Source: an uncultured Bacteroidales bacterium (GTDB lineage Bacteria; Bacteroidota; Bacteroidia; Bacteroidales; Bacteroidaceae). Taken from it: a stretch of DNA of 64,000 bases. The stretch covers positions 1 to 64,000 of the forward strand of contig CACYOC010000002.1 of NCBI GenBank assembly GCA_902775975.1. Reading direction: 5' to 3'. The translations under genes and the position numbers were made by a program. This document shows, piece by piece, positions 46,346 to 57,033 of this stretch (position 1 is the first letter of the stretch; every line of letters starts with the position of its first letter). The notes beneath the pieces were generated by a model. The model searched no databases and was not told where the DNA came from. It saw nothing but the letters and a program-made list of their open reading frames with translations.

Positions 46346-49300
46346 ATGAGAAAACAGGTATTATTATCGACGATGCTTTCGCTGGCTATCGCGGGAGGTC
46401 TTTCGACCTACGTAACGCCAGTAATGGCATCGGTTACTCAGGCCAACATTATCAAGGCCAGAGGTACCGTAGTTGACGACAACAACGAACCACTCATCGG
46501 CGCTACGGTGACGGTAAAGGGTGCTAAAGGAGGTACCATTACCGACATCGACGGTAACTTTGTTATCGATGTTCCTGCTAACGGCACGTTGGTGGTCAGC
46601 TACGTTGGTTATGAATCCAAGGAGTTTGCGGTGAACGGCCGTGAAGACCTCGGACAACTTCAGATGAAGTCAGACCAGACCATGCTCGACCAGGTGGTCG
46701 TCGTGGGTTACGGTACACAGAAGAAAGCTGACCTGACGGGTTCTGTGGCTGTGGTAAATACTGAAGAACTGAAGCGCGTCTCAAACTCTAACATCTCCAG
46801 CATGCTGGAAGGTAAGGTTGCCGGTGTGCAGATTACCAGCGACGGACAGCCGGGTGCCGACCCGACGGTACGTATCCGTGGTGTCGGTTCTTTCGGCAGC
46901 ACAGCACCGTTGTATGTCGTGGATGGTGTACCCGTAGGTACTACTATTCGTGACTTCTCGCCAAACGACATCGCTACCATTCAGGTGCTGAAGGATGCAT
47001 CGGCAGGTGCCATCTACGGTTCTCGCGCCGCAAACGGTGTGATCATCATCACTACCAAGAACGGACAGAAGGAACAGCCCCTGAAGGTAGATTACAAAGG
47101 CTACTTCGGTGTGGATAAGATTTCCAGCAGTACGTATGACGTGATGAACGCCGAGCAGTACAGCCAGTATCTGGGACAGGCCTGCGCCAACAGCAATACG
47201 CCGCTGCCAGGAGGCTATAAGATGGGAGCCGACGGCCGTTACCATTTTATGGACAATACTGATACCAACTGGTTTGATGAGGTGTTCAAGACTGGTGTTC
47301 GTCAGAACCACAATATCAACCTGAGTGGTGGTGGCAAGAATAATACCTACAACGTTGGTCTTGACTACTTCAAGCAGAAGGGTACCTTGGAAGGCGCCGG
47401 TCCTAACTACCAGCGTTTCACCGCTCGTCTGAACAACACGATGGACACCAAGTTCATCAAGTTCCGCACCTCTCTGGTATATTCACATTCAAACCAGGAC
47501 GGTATGGGCCTGTCGAATGCCAACGAGTACGTACAGGGTTTGTATGGTGACGTGACCAACGTGCTGCGCGGTACGCTGATCATGCAGCCTACCATCAAGG
47601 CCCACGACCAATCTACCTGGTGGCTCGACGACAAAGTGGGTGCTGCCTCTAATTATAAATATGATGCATACGGCTATGGTGTCTATTACGACGATGTTCA
47701 TGGCGATATTTCTGCATCGAACCCGTTGCTGGTCAACAACCTGCTGACCCGTAACACGGTGGTTGACCGCGTGGTGGCTACTGGCTCTGCCGACTTTGAT
47801 CTGCTGAAGATGATAGGTGTAGAGAGCAAGGACCATAAGGTGACCTATAAGCTGAACCTGTCTTACAGCAAGACCCACGCCAAGGATCAGACCTGGATTT
47901 CGGCTTGGATTCAGAGCCGCCGTGTATATCTGGACAAGAGCAACGAGCGTCTGACAGAGGGCAAGCGTACCTACTCAGACTTCCTGGCTGAGAATACGCT
48001 GAACTACGAGGGAACCTTCTTCGAGAAGCACCACCTGAACCTGCTGGCTGGTATTACCTATCAGGAGGAGAATACTAACGAATTGACGGCTTGGGGTATC
48101 AATATGTCGGAGCCTTACTATTTGCATGTTCAGAATGCTGTTGACCGCGACGCCAGCTCTTTTGACTACAAGCACGCTCTGTCATCATACATCGGACGTC
48201 TGAACTACGACTACGACAGCAAATACCTCTTGTCAGTCGTGCTCCGTCGTGACGGTAGCTCACGCTTGACTAAGGATATCCGCTGGCGTACCTTCCCCTC
48301 AGTATCTGTGGGTTGGCGTTTTGATAAGGAGAACTTCTATCCCATTCCTCACAATATCATCAATATGTTCAAGATCCGTGCCAGCTATGGTGAACTGGGT
48401 AACGAGAACATTGGTGACTATGCCTTCCAGTCAACGCTGCGTCGCGGCTACATGACCTACAGCTTTGGCAACAACGTTGTTTCCGGTTCTGCCATCGAGA
48501 CCTTCGTCAACAGCAATATTGCCTGGGAGAAGAAGAAGACCAGCAACATCGGTATCGACTTGGCACTGCTGAACAACCGCATCGAGTTCACTGCCGAGTA
48601 CTATAGCAACAAATCGACCGACCTGCTGTATGGTGTGCCTGTACCCACCAATGCCGGTGTATCAAACACATCTGTAACGATGAACGCTGCAGAGATGGTG
48701 AACAGCGGTTTCGAGTTCTCTGTTACTTATCGCAATCACGACCATAAACTGAAGTATGATATCAGCGCCAACTTGAGCACGCTGCGCAACCGTGTAAGGT
48801 CGCTGGGCTTCGGAACATCACAGTACATAGCCGGCGACTACATCACTCGTGTCGGACAGGAGGTCGGACAGTTCTACGGCTATGTCTATGAAGGTATTGC
48901 CCGTACACAGGCTGACTTGGATGACCATGCCACTCAGGCTGGTGCCAAGGTGGGTGACTGCCTCTACAAGGATGTCAACGGCGACGGCAAGATTACACCT
49001 GAAGACCGTGTCATACTGGGCAGTGGTCTGCCAAAGGTTAACTTCGGTCTGAGCTGCCGTCTGGAATACAAGGGCTTCGACCTCGCCATTTCTACCTTTG
49101 GCGCACTGAAGTATCATGTTTCTGATGGAATCTATAACAGCTTGAACTCTTGCTATGGCTATGGTAACAAGGACGTTGAAATGCTGGGCGCCAACCAGTG
49201 GTCGGCTGACGGCTTGACTTATCTGTCGAGCGTTCCTCGCACCTATATCACTGCTGACGGTGAAGGCTGGAATGACTACTTCAGCGATCGTAAGATCCAG

Positions 49301-49537
49301 AACGCTGCCTACTGGAAGATTGCCAATGTAGAGTTGGGTTATAACTTCCCTGACAGCTGGTTCAAGGGTCTGGTAACTGGAGTCCGCTTCTATGTGTCAG
49401 CTCAGAACCTCTATACATTCACCAAGTACAAGGGCTATAACGTAGATTTCGCCGGTGCAACCTTCACTCCTGGTTTCAACTGGTGCTCTTACCCAAGTGC
49501 GCGCACCTTCATGACCGGTTTGCTCTTCTCGTTCTAA
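46346..49537 (+). CDS. susC: SusC-type TonB-dependent receptor
   Basis: 1063 residues: signal peptide (about 1-28), CarboxypepD-regulatory-like domain (about 35-110, RGTVVDDNNEPLIGATVTVKG), TonB-box region, plug (VVVGYGTQKKADLTG, PLYVVDGVP) and a barrel ending in ARTFMTGLLFSF. It imports oligosaccharides with the SusD partner encoded 36 nt downstream. The neighbouring GH43 and GH127 genes suggest arabino-oligosaccharides. Confidence 0.95.
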   Translation: MRKQVLLSTMLSLAIAGGLSTYVTPVMASVTQANIIKARGTVVDDNNEPLIGATVTVKGAKGGTITDIDGNFVIDVPANGTLVVSYVGYESKEFAVNGREDLGQLQMKSDQTMLDQVVVVGYGTQKKADLTGSVAVVNTEELKRVSNSNISSMLEGKVAGVQITSDGQPGADPTVRIRGVGSFGSTAPLYVVDGVPVGTTIRDFSPNDIATIQVLKDASAGAIYGSRAANGVIIITTKNGQKEQPLKVDYKGYFGVDKISSSTYDVMNAEQYSQYLGQACANSNTPLPGGYKMGADGRYHFMDNTDTNWFDEVFKTGVRQNHNINLSGGGKNNTYNVGLDYFKQKGTLEGAGPNYQRFTARLNNTMDTKFIKFRTSLVYSHSNQDGMGLSNANEYVQGLYGDVTNVLRGTLIMQPTIKAHDQSTWWLDDKVGAASNYKYDAYGYGVYYDDVHGDISASNPLLVNNLLTRNTVVDRVVATGSADFDLLKMIGVESKDHKVTYKLNLSYSKTHAKDQTWISAWIQSRRVYLDKSNERLTEGKRTYSDFLAENTLNYEGTFFEKHHLNLLAGITYQEENTNELTAWGINMSEPYYLHVQNAVDRDASSFDYKHALSSYIGRLNYDYDSKYLLSVVLRRDGSSRLTKDIRWRTFPSVSVGWRFDKENFYPIPHNIINMFKIRASYGELGNENIGDYAFQSTLRRGYMTYSFGNNVVSGSAIETFVNSNIAWEKKKTSNIGIDLALLNNRIEFTAEYYSNKSTDLLYGVPVPTNAGVSNTSVTMNAAEMVNSGFEFSVTYRNHDHKLKYDISANLSTLRNRVRSLGFGTSQYIAGDYITRVGQEVGQFYGYVYEGIARTQADLDDHATQAGAKVGDCLYKDVNGDGKITPEDRVILGSGLPKVNFGLSCRLEYKGFDLAISTFGALKYHVSDGIYNSLNSCYGYGNKDVEMLGANQWSADGLTYLSSVPRTYITADGEGWNDYFSDRKIQNAAYWKIANVELGYNFPDSWFKGLVTGVRFYVSAQNLYTFTKYKGYNVDFAGATFTPGFNWCSYPSARTFMTGLLFSF

Positions 49538-49573
49538 CAGTACTTTATATACATTTATATAATAACACAGAAT

Positions 49574-51373
49574 ATGAAACTATATAATAAATCATTAGCA
49601 CTCTTGCTGGGTATAGGATTGTTGGCATCGTGTAACGACAAACTGGAACTGACGAACCCCAACCAGTCAACTACCCTTACCTTCGGCCGCACCGCCGATG
49701 ACCTGGACGAGGCTGTTATTGCCTGCTATCATCACTGCCGCATGGAGGGTACTTATGCCCGTGTAGGATATGCGCTCGACGTTGTCAGAGGTGATGAGGT
49801 TTGGAACTCATCGCAGGCTTGGGGTTACTATATGGCCGACAAGATGAATACATCGACCAGTGACGAAATCTATGGCATGTGGCCGTGGCGTGACTGGTAC
49901 TACGTTATCAATATCAGTAACTTTGTCATCACTCGTGTCAACGAGATGCAAGGTGAACTTTCGCAGCGCATCAAGCGCATTAAGGGTCAGGCTCTGTTTA
50001 CCCGTGGTCTGGCTTACTACAATCTGGCAGGATATTACCAGAATCCTGCACTCATCCTGAACTACAGTGCGTATGACAACCTGGATGGTCTGTATGCTTC
50101 CAACCATGAGGCTGGCGATGCTGACGGATGGGCACAGTACGACCGTGTGATGGATCAGGTAGAGGCCGACTTCAGCGAGGCGATGTCTCTGCTGCCTTCG
50201 CGTGACGAGGGTGGCCAATGGGCTTCAGGTCGTGCTACCTGCGGTGCTGCTGCCGGATATTATGCACGAACCCTGATGCAGCGTCATAAGTATTCTGAGG
50301 CACTGACCGTACTGAAGGACATTCTGAGCACCACAGACGGCGGTAACGAGAAGTATGGTCACTACGAACTCATGGAGAACTATGGTGACAACTTCCGCGA
50401 GGGCACTAAGTATGAGAATAACGCTGAGAGCCTCTTCGAGATTCAGTTCCTTGACTACGGCACTCAGGGCTCCGACGACGAGTGGACTCCCGTGAACATC
50501 AGCAAGAACGCTTCGCAGGGTCACGCTATCGAGAGTAACTTCGGTCCTGGCGACTTCGGCGGATGGGCTGACTTGTCGGCTGCTCCCTGGCTGTACCAGC
50601 TGTTCAAGAAGGAGAAGACCAAGAACAATTCACTCGACCCACGTCTGTACTGGACTATCGGAACGTACGAGCCCGAATGGGAAAACTTCGAGTTCGGTAA
50701 TGTCTGCTACCAGACTCAGATGAAGAAGGGTGGCGACAAGGAGTTTATTGTTACCAACAATAACAACGGCGGACTGCCTATTGCCAAGTGGACTAACATG
50801 CGTACAGGCTTATATAATAAGGTTGTAGTAGGTCTGAAGTGTGGTATCAACCTGCGACTGATGCGTTACTCTGACGTGCTGCTGCGTGCTGCCGAGTGTG
50901 AGAACGAAGTGAATGGTGCTACCAGCCAGGCTATCGACTGGATTAACATCGTTCGCCGTCGTGCCAACTTGAAAGACTTGGAAGTGAGCGCCTTTGCCGG
51001 CAATCGCGACAAACTGTTCGAGCAGATTGCCAATGTGGAGCGCCCGAAGGAGTTCGGCTGCGAGTTCGGTCGTGGTATGGATCTCTTGCGTTGGGGCTTC
51101 TACTATGACAGCAACCGTATGCTGCAGCTGAAGAAACATGCAGTTTACAAACTATCGACTGACAAGAAGACAGTGAAGGACGAACTGAGCTACGGCGGTG
51201 CGGGTGTAGAAAGCTCTTACGACACCTATATCCAGGGACATGAGTTCTTCCCCATCATGCAGGGTACGTTGAATGACAACCCCAACCTGGTGGGCAACTC
51301 TGGTAACACCAATGCAAACAATGCGTCGTACTTCAGCAGTAAAGGCTGGATAATACATCCTGTCGTAGAATAA
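49574..51373 (+). CDS. susD: SusD/RagB-type surface lipoprotein
   Basis: 599 residues, lipobox LLASC. TPR-like helices and the SusD fold with LMRYSDVLLRAAECENEVNG and EFGCEFGRGMDLLRWG. It forms the lid over the SusC channel and captures glycans at the cell surface. Confidence 0.95.
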   Translation: MKLYNKSLALLLGIGLLASCNDKLELTNPNQSTTLTFGRTADDLDEAVIACYHHCRMEGTYARVGYALDVVRGDEVWNSSQAWGYYMADKMNTSTSDEIYGMWPWRDWYYVINISNFVITRVNEMQGELSQRIKRIKGQALFTRGLAYYNLAGYYQNPALILNYSAYDNLDGLYASNHEAGDADGWAQYDRVMDQVEADFSEAMSLLPSRDEGGQWASGRATCGAAAGYYARTLMQRHKYSEALTVLKDILSTTDGGNEKYGHYELMENYGDNFREGTKYENNAESLFEIQFLDYGTQGSDDEWTPVNISKNASQGHAIESNFGPGDFGGWADLSAAPWLYQLFKKEKTKNNSLDPRLYWTIGTYEPEWENFEFGNVCYQTQMKKGGDKEFIVTNNNNGGLPIAKWTNMRTGLYNKVVVGLKCGINLRLMRYSDVLLRAAECENEVNGATSQAIDWINIVRRRANLKDLEVSAFAGNRDKLFEQIANVERPKEFGCEFGRGMDLLRWGFYYDSNRMLQLKKHAVYKLSTDKKTVKDELSYGGAGVESSYDTYIQGHEFFPIMQGTLNDNPNLVGNSGNTNANNASYFSSKGWIIHPVVE

Positions 51374-51403
51374 ACAACGTGAATCAATAAACACTCAAGA
51401 AGA

Positions 51404-53119
51404 ATGATTATGAAAAAGATAATATATTCGGCAATAACTTTAGCGTGTTATTGTTTGTTGCTTCTTGGAACGACAGCCTGTGAGGGTGCTGACCTGTATG
51501 AGGTGAACGCACCTGGATGGCTCCAGGACAAGAGCGGAGAAGAGGTGAAGACCGACGTGGTCGTTACCAACCCCACACCTGCAAAGCTTGGTGCCGAGGA
51601 CAATACGCAAGCCTGGTGGTCAGTCTTTACCGATGACATCAAGGCTGAGCCTGGCAAGACTTATCAGGTGAAATTCATCAACTATGGCGGTGCCAGCAAC
51701 TGGAACAACTTTGTTGTCATCCTGCGTAAGGGCGACAAGTCGCTTGGTGCTGAAGGTGAGTACGCTATTCTGCGTGCTGACAACTGGGGCTGGGGTTACG
51801 GATGGACTGGCGAAGAGCTGGCCCAGCACTGTACTCCCAAGATGGAAGAAGGACGTGACTGGGGCACTTGGCTGGCTGCCATGAATCTGGCTAAGTGTAC
51901 TGTTGAGATTACCAACAAGGACAACGGCCGTGCTGACGTGAAGTGTACGATGCTGGGTTCCGATGGTGTTACCTACACTCAGGACTACACCGATATTGTT
52001 GGCATTGACAAGGACGACCTCTACTTCTCGTTCACTGTTGACCACAGTCACATTGAGTTTGGCGACATCGACGTGAAGGATACTGATCCTATTTCGATGG
52101 TACTGCACAATGTTCCCGCAGAAATCAATGTCGGCGACGACCTGAACGAGCTGATGGCCGGCGTAACTGCTGACGTTACTTTCAAGGGTGTTCCCTCACC
52201 CAAGACCATCAAGGCAGAAGACCTGCAGTTCAGAGTGCTGCCCGATATGGAAACTCCTGGCGAAAAGACTTTGGTCGTTGTCTATAACAAGACTTTCTTA
52301 GGAAAGACCGCTACTGTTCCTGCCGTTACTATGGCTAAGGTTCAGATGGTGATGAACGTCAAGTCTATCAGCATTACCAAGCAGCCCGCGACAACGGACT
52401 ATGAGAATGTGTTCAGCAACGGCTATCCGTTCAATCCTAACGGAATGGAAGTAACGGCTACCTTCAGCAACGGTGCTACCGCTGTGCTGAACAATAGTCA
52501 GCTGAAGTTCTCGTCGGTTCCTGGAACTGTTGGTACTCACAACATTACGGTATCGACTGAGAATGGCAAGACCGCAACCGTTCAGGTGAACGTCAAGTCT
52601 GTTCTCCAGACCAACGCGATACATCCTTCGCCCACGAAGTTGGGTGCCGAGGACAATTCTCAGGCTTGGTGGACTGTATTCACTGATGACGTCAAGCTGG
52701 AATCAGGCAAGTCTTATCAGGTGAACTTCCAGAACTATGGCGGTAGCAGCAACTGGAACAACTTCGTTATCATCCTGCGCAAGGCTGACAAGACCCTTGG
52801 CGGTGCCGGCGAATATGCTGTGCTGCGTTCTGACAACTGGGGCTGGGGTAACGGATGGACCGGCGAGCAACTGGCTCAGCACTGTACTCCGAGTGGTCCT
52901 CAGGCTGACTGGGGTACCTGGCTGAAGGCTATGAGCAATGCCAAGGTTTATGCTTGCTTCACCAATAAGGGCGACGGTACCATCGATGTCCGTACTGTGA
53001 TGGTTGGCAACGACGGCGTTGTCTATAAGCAGGACTACCTCAACCTCCAGAACAACATCAATGCCAACGATGTGAACCTGTCATTCACGGTTGATGGCTG
53101 TCACCTGGTGTTCGAATAA
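51404..53119 (+). CDS. Surface lipoprotein with two copies of a recurring candidate glycan-binding domain
   Basis: 571 residues; start at 51404 or the second ATG at 51410. Lipobox GTTAC. Two copies of one ~150-residue domain lie at about 55-210 and 408-571 (both with LGAEDN.QAWW, a WNNFV step, DNWGWG and a SFTVD end), separated by two Ig-like domains. Its place after SusD fits a surface glycan-binding protein. The domain recurs in proteins at 55203, 57034 and 60413. Ligand unknown; arabinan is inferred from context. Confidence 0.75.
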   Translation: MIMKKIIYSAITLACYCLLLLGTTACEGADLYEVNAPGWLQDKSGEEVKTDVVVTNPTPAKLGAEDNTQAWWSVFTDDIKAEPGKTYQVKFINYGGASNWNNFVVILRKGDKSLGAEGEYAILRADNWGWGYGWTGEELAQHCTPKMEEGRDWGTWLAAMNLAKCTVEITNKDNGRADVKCTMLGSDGVTYTQDYTDIVGIDKDDLYFSFTVDHSHIEFGDIDVKDTDPISMVLHNVPAEINVGDDLNELMAGVTADVTFKGVPSPKTIKAEDLQFRVLPDMETPGEKTLVVVYNKTFLGKTATVPAVTMAKVQMVMNVKSISITKQPATTDYENVFSNGYPFNPNGMEVTATFSNGATAVLNNSQLKFSSVPGTVGTHNITVSTENGKTATVQVNVKSVLQTNAIHPSPTKLGAEDNSQAWWTVFTDDVKLESGKSYQVNFQNYGGSSNWNNFVIILRKADKTLGGAGEYAVLRSDNWGWGNGWTGEQLAQHCTPSGPQADWGTWLKAMSNAKVYACFTNKGDGTIDVRTVMVGNDGVVYKQDYLNLQNNINANDVNLSFTVDGCHLVFE

Positions 53120-53142
53120 TCAATTAAAACAAAGTGAACATT

Positions 53143-55095
53143 ATGAAATACATATCAAAACTGTTGATGCTGTTAGCCATCGGACTGGTGGTCACGGCAT
53201 GTAAGGACAAGATTGACGAGGTAGAGACTGAACTGGCTGTCACCACACTTTCCGTGTCGTCCGTGAATACCACTTCTGCCATGGCGACGGCTAAGGCTAC
53301 GGGATCGCACATCACCTATCGTGGTGTATGCTACTCCACATCGCCTAATCCTACCGTCAATGATACGAAGATTCTGTCTGACCGTAGCAACATGCGACTG
53401 ATTCTCTCTGGACTGGCCACACATACGACTTACTACGTCCGTGCTTTCGTTCAGTCTAATTCTAATCTCGTGTATTCCAACGAAGTGTCATTCACAACGC
53501 TGAGTGGTCCTTCCATTGAGGACGACCCGCAGACGGAAGGACCTTCTGCCCTGAAGCGTGTCAGCGTTCACGACCCCAGCGTCGTATTCGACCACACTAC
53601 GAGTACATATTACGTATTCGGTTCACACCGTGCTGCAGCCAAGTCTAACAACCTGATGACTTGGAATGCCTTCACGGCTCCCTGGGCTACCGAGAGCAGC
53701 AGCAATGCGTCAAACACCGATGCCTTCACCACTCCGCAGGTAACTAAGGTAACGAAGGGCGGTCAGGAGTATGACCTCGTATTCGATGCGCTGGCATGGT
53801 CGAAGAAGGGTTCTACCGACTATGACATCTCTGGCAACATGTGGGCTCCCGATGTCATCTGGAACCCCACGATGAACAAGTGGTGCATGTACCTCAGCAT
53901 CAATGGCGACCATCACTTCTCCAGCATCATCCTGATGACAGCTGACAAGATCGAGGGCCCGTATCGCTATCAGGCTCCTGTCGTCATCAGTGGTTTCTAC
54001 ACTGGTACAGACTATAAGAGCACCGACCTTGAGATCGTTCTGGGCGAGCAGGCTTCTCTGCCTGAGCGTTACAAGACCAGCAACTGGGGTAAGCGCTATC
54101 CCAATGCCATCGACCCCTGCGTATTCTATGACGAGCAGGGCAAGCTCTGGATGTCATACGGCTCGTGGAGCGGTGGTATCTATATGCTGGAGTTGGACCA
54201 GCAGACGGGTCTGCGTGACTACGACGTTAACTATGCACAGCAGGGTAGTGGCGACGACATCAAGGTCGATCCTTACTTCGGAAAGAAGATTGCCGGTGGC
54301 TTCTATGCTTCTGGCGAGGCTTCCTACATCGAGTACATCGGCGGCTACTACTATCTGTTTGTAACCAACGGTGGCCTGTCAGCCTTCGAAGGTTATCAGA
54401 TGCGTGTCTTCCGTTCAGCCAATCCTGACGGACCGTATGTCGATAGCAAGAACGATGCTGCACTCTTGCCCCAGTACTACATGAACTACGGTCCTACTGA
54501 AAACGATGGCAACCGTGGTGAGAATATCTTAGGTGCCTACGGCCAGTGGGGATACACCGCAGTTGACCGCGCTTCTGAGCGTGCTCAGGGTCACAACAGC
54601 ATCATCGCTGCTCCTGACGGACGTACCTATCTGGTATATCATACCCGTTTCCAGGGTATGGGCGAAGGCCATGAGGTTCGCGTTCACCAGGTCTATCAGA
54701 ACGAGGAAGGCTGGCTGGTCGCTGCTCCCTTCGAATATACCGGCGAGGGCGTGAAGAGTGCTGCTATCGGCTCTGTACAGAAGGTGGCTACAAGCGACAT
54801 CCCCGGCAAGTATAAGCTGCTGACACATCGCTATAAGCTGAATCATGTAGCCCAAGAGCTCAGTACACCTGTTGAGGTGACGCTGAATGCCGATGGTACG
54901 ATTAGCGGTGCTCAGACGGGTACTTGGAGTGTCAAGGAAGGCTCTTCCTATGTCAACATCACCCTGGATAAGACCTATAAGGGTGTCATGATTTGGCAGA
55001 CACTCGAGCCCAAGGACGAGAAGGCTCCGTGCTTCACAGGTCTCGACAGCAGTACAGGCGTAACCGTCTGGGCTTACAAGTATGCTAACAACTAA
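53143..55095 (+). CDS. GH43 arabinanase-like lipoprotein
   Basis: 650 residues from the ATG at 53143 (a GTG 9 nt upstream is less likely). Lipobox LVVTAC. An FN3-like domain (about 25-125) precedes a GH43 five-blade propeller: VSVHDPSVVF (base Asp), MWAPDVIWNP, IDPCVFYDEQGKLWMSYGSW, and an acid Glu in SGEASYIEYI. A C-terminal beta domain follows. The form is that of endo-alpha-1,5-L-arabinanases. It is a close relative of the GH43 at 60413. Confidence 0.88.
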   Translation: MKYISKLLMLLAIGLVVTACKDKIDEVETELAVTTLSVSSVNTTSAMATAKATGSHITYRGVCYSTSPNPTVNDTKILSDRSNMRLILSGLATHTTYYVRAFVQSNSNLVYSNEVSFTTLSGPSIEDDPQTEGPSALKRVSVHDPSVVFDHTTSTYYVFGSHRAAAKSNNLMTWNAFTAPWATESSSNASNTDAFTTPQVTKVTKGGQEYDLVFDALAWSKKGSTDYDISGNMWAPDVIWNPTMNKWCMYLSINGDHHFSSIILMTADKIEGPYRYQAPVVISGFYTGTDYKSTDLEIVLGEQASLPERYKTSNWGKRYPNAIDPCVFYDEQGKLWMSYGSWSGGIYMLELDQQTGLRDYDVNYAQQGSGDDIKVDPYFGKKIAGGFYASGEASYIEYIGGYYYLFVTNGGLSAFEGYQMRVFRSANPDGPYVDSKNDAALLPQYYMNYGPTENDGNRGENILGAYGQWGYTAVDRASERAQGHNSIIAAPDGRTYLVYHTRFQGMGEGHEVRVHQVYQNEEGWLVAAPFEYTGEGVKSAAIGSVQKVATSDIPGKYKLLTHRYKLNHVAQELSTPVEVTLNADGTISGAQTGTWSVKEGSSYVNITLDKTYKGVMIWQTLEPKDEKAPCFTGLDSSTGVTVWAYKYANN

Positions 55096-55109
55096 ATCAA
55101 GTATATCCG

Positions 55110-55134
55110 CTACAGGGGCCAAGTGCCTCTGTAG
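55110..55134 (+). other. Intercistronic hairpin in the arabinan operon
   Basis: CTACAGGGGC pairs with GCCTCTGTAG (10 bp, one G-U) around a 5-nt loop. There is no T-run, so it looks like an RNA-stability or processing hairpin rather than a terminator. Confidence 0.6.
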
Positions 55135-55202
55135 TGAATATCATTGATTGATAACAGAAAAAAGTTTATACCCTACTATTATTAATTTAAATTAAAAACA
55201 TT

Positions 55203-56912
55203 ATGAAAAAGATTTTACGTTATGCGCTCTTGAGCGCTGTCGCCATGTTCAGCAATGCTGCCATGGCACAAACGACTGTAGGTGCTACTGACAACACGAC
55301 GGGTTATATGGGTGCATACTCCGAGGAGCTGCAGCTGACCGACGGCCAGGTGGCTACCTTCGAGTTTACCAACTACACAGCTGGTGCCGAGAACTATCAG
55401 AACTGGGTCACCTGCGTCAGCAATGGTACTACGTTCAACGCTGCAAGCCCGTTAGTCATGTTACGTGCCGACAATTGGGACAACGTGCAGGGCAGCAATG
55501 CCGGCGTTACAAGCAACTACAACTGGGATACGTTTAAGACCGACATGAATGGTGCCAAGGTGGTGGTGACCGTTACCTATCGCAGTGGCAATGTGAAGAT
55601 TCACGCCGACATCACGACCACTACGAGCAACACTTATTTCGAAGAGTTCACCAAGTCGGGTGTTTCTGGCAATATTGTTACTTGCCTGACTGTTGACCAC
55701 TCCTACTTGGTACTGACCAAGGCTCAAGTGACTGATGCTCCCGCCGAGGTAGTTGGTGCCGAGGACAACACGTCTGCTTATCTGGGTGCTTTCTCTACTC
55801 AGTCGAAGCTGACCGACGGTCAGAAGACCACCTATGAGTTCACCAACTACACTGCAGGTGCCGAGAACTACCAGAACTGGGTTGCCTGTGTCAGCGGTGC
55901 CACGTTCGATGCCGGCAACCTGCTGGTTGCCCTGCGTGCCGACAACTGGGAAAACGTACAGGACAGCAATAATGGCATTACCAGCAACTACAACTGGGAT
56001 ACCTTCAAGAGCGACATGAACGGCTCGAAGGTTGTCGTCACCTTTACTTATCAGGACGGCGCAGTGAACATTCACGCCGACATCACCACCACGAATAACA
56101 CCAAGTATAGTGAGGACTTCACCAAGACTGGCATCACGGGCGACATCACCGTCTGCATGTCGGTAGATCATTCTCACCTCGTCATCAGCAAGGTTGCTGT
56201 GGAGAACCTGAATGGAACAGTTATCGGTGCTACCGACTTCTCGACGGCATTCTGGGGTGCTCACTCTCCCAATATCACCGTCGGACAGGACAAGACCCTG
56301 CACATGGAGTTCACTAACTACACTCCCGGTACAAACAACTATAACAACTGGTTGCTGGTGCTGACCGATACCAACAATCCTGCTACCGAGTACCTCGTGC
56401 TGCGTTCCGACAACTACGGCTGGAGTTATCCTAATACTTTGCCCCAGTATGCAAATGGAACGCTCAAACACTTCCGCAAAGAAGAAATTCCCGGCATGGC
56501 CGACCTGACTGATGAAACTGCCAAACAGAATCTATACTGGAGCACATTCCGCGAGGAGATGAAGGGCGCTTACGTCATCCTAGACATCAAGCGCAAGGGT
56601 ACCAAGATGGACATCCTCGCTGGCATGGTGGCTCAGAATGGTGCTATCTGGTACGAGAGCTTCGTCAATGAGAACTTCGTTGATGCTGCACAGTCTATCG
56701 ACGCTCACCTGACGGTCGACAACTGCTACCTCGTCATTGATGACAGCAAGACAACCATTACGGATACTCCCGACGAAACTCCCACCGCCATTGAGACTGT
56801 GAAGACTGTAAACGCCGGTAGTGCCGTACGTTACAACATGGCCGGCCAGCAGGTTGGCAAGGACTACAAGGGGCTCGTCATCGAGAACGGCCGTAAGTTC
56901 CTGAATAAGTAA
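55203..56912 (+). CDS. Secreted protein with three copies of the recurring domain and a C-terminal tail
   Basis: 569 residues, signal peptide about 1-22. Three domains begin near residues 24 (GATDNTTGY), 182 (GAEDNTSAY) and 339 (GATDFSTAF), each with NYNNW/NYQNW, RADNW and an ending such as LTVDHSYLVL. The tail (YNMAGQQVGKDYKGLVIENG) resembles those of the proteins at 57034 and 60413 and may direct secretion. No catalytic residues are recognised; a binding protein that acts with the GH43 enzymes is inferred. Confidence 0.75.
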   Translation: MKKILRYALLSAVAMFSNAAMAQTTVGATDNTTGYMGAYSEELQLTDGQVATFEFTNYTAGAENYQNWVTCVSNGTTFNAASPLVMLRADNWDNVQGSNAGVTSNYNWDTFKTDMNGAKVVVTVTYRSGNVKIHADITTTTSNTYFEEFTKSGVSGNIVTCLTVDHSYLVLTKAQVTDAPAEVVGAEDNTSAYLGAFSTQSKLTDGQKTTYEFTNYTAGAENYQNWVACVSGATFDAGNLLVALRADNWENVQDSNNGITSNYNWDTFKSDMNGSKVVVTFTYQDGAVNIHADITTTNNTKYSEDFTKTGITGDITVCMSVDHSHLVISKVAVENLNGTVIGATDFSTAFWGAHSPNITVGQDKTLHMEFTNYTPGTNNYNNWLLVLTDTNNPATEYLVLRSDNYGWSYPNTLPQYANGTLKHFRKEEIPGMADLTDETAKQNLYWSTFREEMKGAYVILDIKRKGTKMDILAGMVAQNGAIWYESFVNENFVDAAQSIDAHLTVDNCYLVIDDSKTTITDTPDETPTAIETVKTVNAGSAVRYNMAGQQVGKDYKGLVIENGRKFLNK

Positions 56913-56955
56913 GATATACTTTTAATTTCGACCGTGAATTTCACGAACTCTATAT

Positions 56956-56990
56956 AGTCTCTCTGATGCAGCAAGTGCATCGGAGAGGCT
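56956..56990 (+). other. Intercistronic hairpin before the LamG-like gene
   Basis: AGTCTCTCTGATGCA pairs with TGCATCGGAGAGGCT over 15 bp (G-U pairs included) with loop GCAAG. A smaller palindrome, CGTGAATTTCACG, lies just upstream. The following bases ACCTAAAAAG are not a T-run, so it may set relative transcript levels along the operon. Confidence 0.65.
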
Positions 56991-57033
56991 ACCTAAAAAG
57001 AAAACTTCGATTTACAAACTAATTTATTACAAA

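Noticed and set aside
55461-56471. Antisense reading frame of 336 codons opposite the three-domain secreted protein
   Set aside because: It mirrors the internal repeats of the real gene; no motif or promoter supports it.
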